Positions 58,168 through 64,000 of a stretch of 64,000 bases of DNA are shown here, piece after piece. Both the position numbers and the translations under genes were made by a program. Source of the DNA: Streptomyces rishiriensis (GTDB lineage: Bacteria > Actinomycetota > Actinomycetes > Streptomycetales > Streptomycetaceae); NCBI RefSeq assembly GCF_003112535.1, contig NZ_BEWA01000014.1:1-64000 (forward strand), given 5' to 3'. Numbering within the stretch: the first letter of the stretch is position 1; each line of letters opens with the position of its first letter. The notes beneath the pieces were generated by a model. It had not been told where the DNA came from. It worked only from the letters and a program-made list of their open reading frames with translations, and searched no databases.

Positions 58168-59564
58168 GTGACTGCAACCCCGGACAGCGCGTCGACCGGC
58201 GACGACCGGCCCGTCGTGGTCATCGGCGCGGGGCCCGTCGGCCTGGCCGCCGCCGCCCACCTGGCCGCACGCGGTCTCGAGCCCCTGGTCCTGGAGGCCG
58301 GACCGGCAGCCGGCAGCGCCGTGCGCGAGTGGTCGCACGTCCGGCTGTTCTCGACCTGGGGCGAGGTCGTCGACCCGGCCGCCGAGAAGCTCCTCGCTCC
58401 GACCGGCTGGGTCCGTCCCGACGCCGCCGCCTACCCGACCGGCGGCGACTGGGCCGAGCGCTACCTCCAGCCCCTCGCCGACGTCCTCGGCGACCGGGTC
58501 CGCTACGGCGCCACGGTGACCGGCGTCGCCCGCGCCGGCCGGGACCGGCTCGTCGACCTCGGTCGCGACGAGCAGCCCTTCACCGTGCACGTCCGGTTCG
58601 CGGACGGACACGAGGAGCGGATCACCGCCCGCGCCGTCGTCGACGCCTCCGGCACCTGGTCCGCACCCGCTCCCCTCGGCGCGGACGGCCTGCCCGCCCT
58701 CGGTGAGAGGGCGGCCGCCGGCCGTCTCGCCTACCGCGTCCCCGACCTCGGCGACCCGGCTGTCCGCGCCCGACACGCGGGCAGGCGCACCGCCGTGGTC
58801 GGCTCCGGCGCCTCCGCGTTCACGGCCCTCGCGCTCCTCGCCGACCTCGCGAAGGAGGAGGCCCGAACCCACGCGGTGTGGGTCCTGCGACGCGGCATCG
58901 GCGCGCACACCTATGGCGGCGGCGACGCCGACCGGCTCCCCTCCCGGGGCGCGCTGGGTCTGCGCGCCGAGGCGGCCGTCGCGGCCGGACACGCGAGCGC
59001 GGTCACGGGATTCCGTACGCAGGCCGTGGAACGCGAGGGTGACCGACTCGTCCTGGTCGCGCAGGACGGCCGCCGCCTCGACCCGTGGACGAGGTCGTCG
59101 TCCTCACCGGGTTCCGGCCCGACCTCTCCTTCCTCTCCGAGCTCCGGCTCGGCCTCGACGAGCGCCTGCAGGCCCCGGCCGCCCTGGCCCCGCTCATCGA
59201 CCCCAACGTGCACTCCTGCGGCACCGTCCGCCCGCACGGCGCCGCCCCGCTCTCCCACCCCGAGCAGGGCGTCTACCTGGTCGGCATGAAGTCCTACGGG
59301 CGTGCCCCGACGTTCCTCGCGATGACCGGCCACGAGCAGGTCCGCTCCGTCGCCGCCGCCATCGCGGGCGACCGGGAGGCCGCCGAGCGCGTCGAGCTCA
59401 CCCTCCCGGAGACAGGCGTGTGCGGCGGCGCGGGTCTGTTCGACGAGCCGACGGACGCCGGACGGCCGGGCGGCGGATGCTGCGCCGGTCCGGCCGAGGC
59501 CGAGGTCGTGGTCGAGGCCGGATCCGCCTCGGAGGAGCAGTCCGCCGTGAGCCGCTGCTGCTGA
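58168..59564 (+). pseudogene. ArsO-like FAD-dependent oxidoreductase, frameshifted
   Basis: The frame opens with MTATPDSAS and the FAD motif VVVIGAGPVGLAAAAHLAAR, continues through VREWSHVRLFSTWGEV and the second nucleotide fold RRTAVVGSGASAFTALALLA, and stays coherent to about 59084. There the family sequence jumps frame: the expected DPVDEVVVLTGFRPDLSFL resumes one base out of register. One missing G in CCCGTGGAC (about 59084) restores an intact ~465-residue protein ending in a Cys-rich tail (GGGCCAGP, SRCC). It neighbours arsR and fits flavoproteins found in streptomycete ars clusters. Pseudogene or sequencing error cannot be separated here. Confidence 0.85.
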
Positions 59565-59573
59565 TGCCCCTCA

Positions 59574-59590
59574 CCGGCCGTGACGGCCGG
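59574..59590. terminator. Hairpin after the flavoprotein gene
   Basis: CCGGCCG and CGGCCGG with a TGA loop, 10 bases after the stop codon and before the convergent small gene. Short but perfect. Confidence 0.6.
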
Positions 59591-59709
59591 CGACCCGGGC
59601 CCCCTCCGGTCGACGCGCCGGGACGCCGGGACGCCGGGGGTGCCGACCGGGAGTCGAGGTCAGGGCGCGTCGATGCCATCGGCGCTTCGGGGTCACATGC
59701 GCGTCGGGG

Positions 59710-60135
59710 TCATCGCCCGGCGGCCGCCGTCACCGTCGTGGGATCCACGCCGGTCAGTTCCACGACGCGGTGCGGCGGCACACCGGCGGCCAGCGCTCGC
59801 CCGATCAGACCGTCCCGGCCGTCGGCGCAGTCCCGGTAGGCGAGGAGCTCCTCCTCCAGGTCCGCGAGCGCCGCCGGGGCCGTCCGACCGCGCACACGCG
59901 ACAACTCCTCCTCACTCAGCGGGACCGGCAGCCGTTCCGCTCCCTCCGGGACGGCCTCCCTCTCCTCCGGCGGCAGAAGGCGCAGGTGCGGCGACGTCGC
60001 CGTGCTTCCCTGAGCGGCGAGCCACGCCTGCACGGCGGGAGTGTCCATGCACGCGAGCTCGCCGACCGCGGCCGGAGAGACGCCGAGCGCCATGGTCGCG
60101 TCGTCGAGCAGGAACAGGTAGGCGTCGTCGGTCAT
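59710..60135 (-). CDS. Small protein of unknown function with HTH-like C-terminus
   Basis: A 141-residue acidic protein (MTDDAYLFLLDDATMALGVS ... VPLSEEELSRVRGRTAP). The C-terminal LAAGVPPHRVVELTGVDPTT looks like a helix-turn-helix of the type that counts DNA-binding repeats, but the rest has no recognised motif. AAGGAG precedes the ATG. It lies downstream of a decayed hydrolase gene on the same strand. Function unknown. Confidence 0.75.
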   Translation of the reverse strand: MTDDAYLFLLDDATMALGVSPAAVGELACMDTPAVQAWLAAQGSTATSPHLRLLPPEEREAVPEGAERLPVPLSEEELSRVRGRTAPAALADLEEELLAYRDCADGRDGLIGRALAAGVPPHRVVELTGVDPTTVTAAAGR

Positions 60136-60210
60136 GCTCACTCCTTCTCCGGGGAGAGCGGCCGCGCGGGAGGCGGCCGGTCGACGTCCCTTTACCCCGC
60201 CGCGGCGGAA

Positions 60211-61643
60211 TTACCGTCCGGACCGGGGGCCCGAACAGGTGACGTCCGCGGACGGCAGTCTGCCCGTGCGCAGGTAGGCGTTGACCGTGCTGTCGACGCA
60301 GTCGTCGCCGTACGCGCCGTAGAGGCCGTGCCGGTCGGAACCGGTGACGGTCACCAGACGCGATCCGGGCCAGGCAGCGTGCATCGCGCTCGCGCCGGCG
60401 TAGATGGTGCGGGGGTCGCCCGTGGCGTTGACCATCAGCGCGGGGAAGTCGCGCCGTACGGCGGTGGGGCGTTCGCGGGGCCGGTCCCAGAAGGCGCACG
60501 GGGTGATGTCGTGGGTGAACGGCCCCATCAGCGGGTGCCGTTTCACGGCTGCGCCGGACGTCCCGCCAGTAGACCTCGGGGTCGCGTGGAGCGGCCACGT
60601 CACCGCAGAGGATCGCGGTCTGCACGCTGCCGTAGGCGGACCCGCCGTCGCCGCCGTCGAGCAGGAAGTCCAGGCCGCTCGCGAAGTCGGCGTCCGGTTC
60701 GGCGTGCCGCCCCTGAGCGGCCCGGTGCAGGGTGCGGACGGCGGACGCGAACGACCGTCGCGCCTCGTCCGTGTCGTCCGACAGGCCGTTGAAGACGATG
60801 AACGGCACGGTGTGCACGTCGAGTCGGTACGTCGGCGACGAACCGCCGCCGATCACCAGGGGCTGCTCGGCAGCCGTGCGCCGGACGCGGTCGACGGTGG
60901 CCAGGACCGCTTCCCGGGTCGCGCCTAGCCCGTACTCGGCGTCCCGTTCGGCGGCCCAGGCGGCCCAGTGGCGCAGCGCCCGCTCGTTGGCGTCCTCGGT
61001 GCCGACGAGGAGCCGGGGGCTGTAGCGGGCCGGGGCGATCACGCCGTCGAGGGCCATGCGGTCGGTGCGGCCGGGGAACACCGTCGCGTAGACCTCGCCG
61101 AGGTACGTGCCGTACGAGTAGCCGAGGTAGGAGATGCGGCGCTCGCCGAGGGCCGCGCGGACGACGTCCATGTCGCGGCGGCGCACGGTGATCCTCCGGC
61201 CGTCGTAGCCGTTGCTCGCGATCAGCCCGGGCAGATAGCGGGCCACGGGCGCGTCGAGATCGACGCGGTGCTCGGCGGCCAGCTGGAGGACGACCGTCGC
61301 GGTGAACGTCTTGGTGACGCTGCCGGCGCGGAGCCGGTCCCGGGCGTTCATGGGGCGGCCGGTGCCGAGATCGGCCGTTCCGGTCGCGTCGCTCCAGCGG
61401 CCGCAGACCGGATCGGTGACGTCGACGGCTGCCCCGGCGAGGCCGTCGTCCTCGGTCAGCGTGCGCGGTGTCCGATGCAGGGCGGTGTGCGAGCCGCAGC
61501 CCGGTAAGGCCGGTCCCGAGGCTGACGGGCGCGGGGCGGGGCCGTGCCGAGGCCGGGGCGACCGCCGCCGCCAGCGCCAGCGCGGCGGCCAGGGTGGCCG
61601 TCGCCGTCACCGTCGCCGTACGCCGATGATGCAGAAGTCCCAT
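60211..61643 (-). pseudogene. Chimeric, twice-frameshifted hydrolase (serine beta-lactamase-like N-terminus, TAP-type alpha/beta hydrolase C-terminus)
   Basis: Frame 1 gives a signal peptide (ATVTATATLAAALALAAAVA). Frame 2 then gives the start of a D,D-carboxypeptidase/beta-lactamase (LRAGSVTKTFTATVVLQLAA with the SxxK motif, VARYLPGLIASNGYDG), which breaks at RRITVR near 61185 and continues as a different family: secreted TAP-type alpha/beta hydrolase (ISYLGYSYGTYLGEVYATVF with nucleophile Ser, RMALDGVI, EYGLGATREAVLATVDRV). Near 60555 the frame shifts again, restoring HPLMGPFTHDITPCAFW, VNATGDPRTIYAGA and the catalytic-His region VTGSDRHGLYGAYGDDCVD to the TAA at 60213. So two gene fragments are fused and two frame breaks are present. 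Confidence 0.8.
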
Positions 61644-61857
61644 GCGGTGTGACGCCAGGGGACCCGGGTCCGCGACTCACTCCTGCCAGCTCCCCACTGT
61701 GAGTGGTGCCAGCACCACCGCGCGTCGTCCGGGTGCCATCCCCGGCCCGGGGGGACCGGTCCGCCGCGTCCCGGTCCGCCGTGTCCCGGTTGGTCTTCGC
61801 CGGGCCGGGAACTTGGCAGTGGACCGAGCCCGAGTCCCGGTGTCCTGGAGGTGTGAT

Positions 61858-62340
61858 GTGGCGGTACGGCATCGACTGATCAAGGTGAGTCCGCGGACCG
61901 TGTGGACCGTCCTCTCGGACGGCAGTCGCTATGCGGACTGGGTGGTGGGGACGTCGTCCTCCGAGCCGGTGCGGGGACAGTGGCCGCAGGTCGGCGCGGC
62001 GATCGGCTACGAGGTGCGCCTCGGCCCGCTCCGGCTGACCAACGAGACGGTCGTCCGGCACTGCGAGGAGGGCTCCGAACTGGAGCTGGAGGCGCACGCG
62101 GGCGTGCTGGGCACGGCGCGGATCGCCATCGAGCTGCGCCCCTGGGGCGAACACTGTCTGGTGATCGTCGACGAGCACCCGTTGCAGGGCGCCGGCGGGC
62201 GGCTCCACAACGCGGGCGCCGAGGCCGTGATCCAGCTGCGGCACCGCGCGATGCTGGCCCGGCTCGCCCGGGTCTGCGAGGAGCAGGACCGTTTCGCGCG
62301 GTCGGAACGCTTCCGGCAGCGCAGGGAGGCCGCCCGCTGA
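61858..62340 (+). CDS. SRPBCC-family protein
   Basis: A 160-residue SRPBCC protein: VRHRLIKVSPRTVWTVLSDG, YADWVVGTSSSEPVRGQWPQ, LTNETVVRHCEEGSELELEA, and a C-terminal helix AVIQLRHRAMLARLARVCEE. It would bind a hydrophobic ligand or act as a small regulator; function unknown. The GTG start has GGAGGTGTGAT upstream. Confidence 0.85.
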   Translation: MAVRHRLIKVSPRTVWTVLSDGSRYADWVVGTSSSEPVRGQWPQVGAAIGYEVRLGPLRLTNETVVRHCEEGSELELEAHAGVLGTARIAIELRPWGEHCLVIVDEHPLQGAGGRLHNAGAEAVIQLRHRAMLARLARVCEEQDRFARSERFRQRREAAR

Positions 62341-62459
62341 CGTCGCCCGACGTGACCTGGCCGCCCGCCGGTTCATCGCAAGGGGGCAGGGGCCAGAAGG
62401 TCAGGGAGCAGGCGCCGCCCTCGCCGCATCACTCCTCGTGCCACCGCCTCCCTCGCGCG

Positions 62460-62891
62460 TCAGGCCGCCTGGACGAGCTCGGCGCGGCCGAACAGCAGGG
62501 CGTATCCGGAGGGGAGCCGGGCGAGGATCCGGCCGAGGAGCTCCTCGCCGGCGAGCTGGGCCACGACGCGCAGGACGGTGCCCGCGTCCCAGCGGGTGGT
62601 CGCGGCCGTGCCGCCGGTGCGGGACGCGAGGTCCTTGACGAAGCCCCACCCGGTGAGGCTCTCCGTGGCGGGGATCTCGGCGGTGAAGACGCGGGCGGCC
62701 TGCTGCGGCAGGCGCGCCGCGAGTTCCACGCGCTCGTCGCCGGTGATCTGGCGTCCGAGGGCGGCCAGTACGGCGTGCACGGACTCCTCGGCCCGGGCGC
62801 GGGTCGGGTACGCGCCCTCGTACCGCACTCTTTCCAGCATCTGCTCGAACGTCATGCCGACAGCGGACGGGCGTTCCTGCAGCGAAAACAT
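62460..62891 (-). CDS. DUF2267-family protein
   Basis: A 143-residue protein of the DUF2267 family: MTFEQMLERVRYEGAYPTRA, HAVLAALGRQITGDERVELA, LPQQAARVFTAEIP and GEELLGRILARLPSGYALLF. The family is common in actinobacteria and of unknown function, often near heat-shock genes, as here. Start uncertain: ATG 62891 (MFSLQER) or ATG 62855 (MTFEQML), neither with a strong ribosome site. Confidence 0.82.
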   Translation of the reverse strand: MFSLQERPSAVGMTFEQMLERVRYEGAYPTRARAEESVHAVLAALGRQITGDERVELAARLPQQAARVFTAEIPATESLTGWGFVKDLASRTGGTAATTRWDAGTVLRVVAQLAGEELLGRILARLPSGYALLFGRAELVQAA

Positions 62892-63019
62892 CGGTGACGC
62901 GGTCGCCTTTCTCGTCTCGGTGCGCGCGTCGGCGGCCGGGGCTCGCCCGCCGACCGCCGACGTCGCTCGTGGTGAGGGGTGAGGGGTGAGGGTGGGAGCT
63001 GCGCTGCTGCGGGATCCGC

Positions 63020-63454
63020 TCAGCCGCTGATCTCCTTGTGCGCGGAGCCGCCGCCGATGGCGACCTTGCGGGGCTTGGCGCGCTCGGCGATCGGGATGCG
63101 CAGGGTGAGCACACCGGCGTCGTAGTCCGCCTTGATGCGCTCGGTGTCCAGGGTGTCGGCGAGCACGACCTGCCGGGAGAAGACGCCCAGGGGCCGCTCG
63201 GAGAGCTCCATCTGCACGTCGTCCGCCTTGGTGACGGGCCGCCGCTCGGCCTTGACGGTCAGCATGTTCCGCTCGACGTCGACGTCGATCGCGTCCGGCG
63301 AGACGCCGGGCAGGTCGAGGGCGATGACGTACTCCTCGCCCTCGCGGTAGGCGTCCATCGGCATCGCCGACGGCCGCGACCAGGTGCCGGGCGTGTGCAG
63401 GAGCTGCTGGGTGAGTCGGTCGAGCTCACGGAACGGGTCGGTGCGCATCAACAT
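63020..63454 (-). CDS. hsp18: Small heat-shock protein Hsp18/Hsp20 family
   Basis: A 144-residue alpha-crystallin-type chaperone: N-terminal MLMRTDPFRELDRLTQQLLH, core domain AYREGEEYVIALDLPGVSPD, LTVKAERRPV, GVFSRQVVLADTLDTERIKA, and YDAGVLTLRIPI, the C-terminal I-x-I/L motif region. GGAGGTGTCTCCCG precedes the ATG. Prevents aggregation of denatured proteins. A RheA operator lies 72 bases upstream and the rheA gene is divergent, the arrangement known for Streptomyces albus hsp18. Confidence 0.94.
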   Translation of the reverse strand: MLMRTDPFRELDRLTQQLLHTPGTWSRPSAMPMDAYREGEEYVIALDLPGVSPDAIDVDVERNMLTVKAERRPVTKADDVQMELSERPLGVFSRQVVLADTLDTERIKADYDAGVLTLRIPIAERAKPRKVAIGGGSAHKEISG

Positions 63455-63525
63455 CGGGAGACACCTCCAGTGTTTCGGGTCAGGCACGTAACTGCCAATG
63501 CGGTTCACCTGCCATCGTTGTAACA

Positions 63526-63544
63526 TGTCATCGAAGTGATGACA
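63526..63544. promoter_or_regulatory. RheA operator between hsp18 and rheA
   Basis: TGTCATC-N5-GATGACA, a perfect inverted repeat in the divergent promoter region. This is the operator sequence I recall for the RheA thermosensing repressor of Streptomyces albus hsp18. Confidence 0.88.
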
Positions 63545-63597
63545 AGTCGAATGTCATCGACACGACGACGACACGACGACAGTGCGCTGGAGGCCCC

Positions 63598-64000
63598 ATG
63601 ACCACCGACGATCAGCCCGTCGCCCGCGCCCGCGATCTCACCCCGACGTCCTTCCTGGCGGCCGCGGCGCTCCACACGATCCACGAGGCCCTGAGCACCG
63701 CCCGGACGTCGGCGGAGGGCGAACAGCCGGGCACGCAGCCGCGGGACGCCGCCCGGACCGGCTCGGAGCAGGCGCTCGCCGCGCTGCTGATGCTGCGCGA
63801 GGTGCGCGACCAGCTCGCCGCATGGGAACCGGGGCTGATCGAGGAGGCGCGGGAGGCGGGGGCCAGCTGGGCGGACCTCGCCCAGCCGCTCGGCGTCTCC
63901 AGCCGGCAGGCCGCCGAACGCCGCTACCTGCGCGTACGCCCCGGAAACCCCGGATCCACCAGCGAACAACGGGTGCAGGCCACCCGTGACCGCCGTGCCG
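63598..64000 (+). CDS. rheA: RheA-type HSP18 regulator (3' truncated by window end)
   Basis: Open to the end of the window (134 codons visible). GGAGGCCCC precedes the ATG (MTTDDQPVARARDLTPTSFL). Helical sequence ALHTIHEALSTART and a helix-turn-helix-like GASWADLAQPLGVSSRQAAE near residues 95-115. Divergent from hsp18 with a RheA-type operator between, it is most likely the temperature-sensing repressor RheA. The C-terminal part is outside the window. Confidence 0.8.
   Translation, partial: MTTDDQPVARARDLTPTSFLAAAALHTIHEALSTARTSAEGEQPGTQPRDAARTGSEQALAALLMLREVRDQLAAWEPGLIEEAREAGASWADLAQPLGVSSRQAAERRYLRVRPGNPGSTSEQRVQATRDRRA

Noticed and set aside
1..64000. tRNA genes, CRISPR arrays, insertion sequences or integrase genes
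   Set aside because: I looked for T-arm motifs, regular spaced repeats, and transposase/integrase motifs and saw none; a tRNAscan or ISfinder run would be needed to be certain.

Overview
The window is about 64 kb of very GC-rich actinobacterial DNA and looks like a Streptomyces chromosome arm. The grounds are extreme third-position GC, frequent GTG/TTG starts, many secreted hydrolases, an AfsR/SARP-type regulator, several ECF and SigB-like sigma factors, partner-switching phosphatases, a RheA/Hsp18 pair, and one TTA (bldA-type) codon in a biosynthetic gene. All calls come from reading the sequence and its translations; no database search was possible. I saw no tRNA, rRNA, CRISPR array, insertion sequence or phage module.

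Layout. 1-8 kb: 3' part of a secreted nuclease-like protein, a TerD-family stress protein, a SigB/SigF-type sigma factor, a pyruvate-oxidase/glutamate-synthase-like pair and a TetX-like monooxygenase. 8-11.6 kb: an ECF sigma factor and a YcnI (DUF1775) protein flanked by two paralogous membrane proteins, one with a Met-rich and one with a His/Met-rich loop, suggesting metal (probably copper) homeostasis. 11.8-15.3 kb: a lone GAF protein, a PAP2 phosphatase and a partner-switching set (HATPase, STAS, PP2C). 15.4-17.2 kb: MarR with a divergent hydrolase, and a lipoprotein.

17.3-22.5 kb is the most interesting region: a compact lanthipeptide-type RiPP locus resembling class V (lexapeptide-like) clusters. 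On the minus strand it encodes an LxmK-like kinase, a HopA1-family protein, a 54-residue Thr-rich precursor ending in its only Cys, a degenerate kinase-like protein and a short-chain dehydrogenase. A divergent winged-helix regulator faces the locus across a perfect 9+6+9 palindrome. A perfect 16-bp hairpin lies just after the precursor gene, and lxmK carries a TTA codon.

22.6-29.3 kb: AI-2E-type permease, GlsB/YeaQ protein, a membrane protein, a T4-like RNA-repair pair (Rnl1-type ligase plus kinase-phosphatase) and a DEAD-box helicase with a strong 5' leader hairpin. 29.7-36.6 kb: a large SARP regulator, a VanX-type D-Ala-D-Ala dipeptidase preceded by three 11-bp-spaced heptamers, an ECF sigma factor, an NlpC/P60 hydrolase, and a small repeat-containing ORF coupled to a methyltransferase. 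36.8-45.8 kb: a second PP2C phosphatase, VOC and SRPBCC proteins, a MerR-like regulator, an autoregulated hydrolase-TetR operon and tandem DUF4139 proteins.

45.8-55.6 kb: a five-gene secreted polysaccharide-degradation operon (GH105, a jelly-roll lyase-like protein, a GH28-GH29-CBM fusion, a GH27-GH18 fusion, and a CBM/FN3/PQQ sugar dehydrogenase). Next comes a GH75 chitosanase with a CsnR-type operator. 56.8-59.6 kb: arsenic genes (arsC, ynfA-like, arsR, a frameshifted flavoprotein) without a visible efflux pump. 59.7-61.6 kb: a small unknown gene and a chimeric, twice-frameshifted hydrolase pseudogene. 61.8-64 kb: SRPBCC, DUF2267, and the divergent hsp18/rheA pair with its operator; rheA runs off the window.
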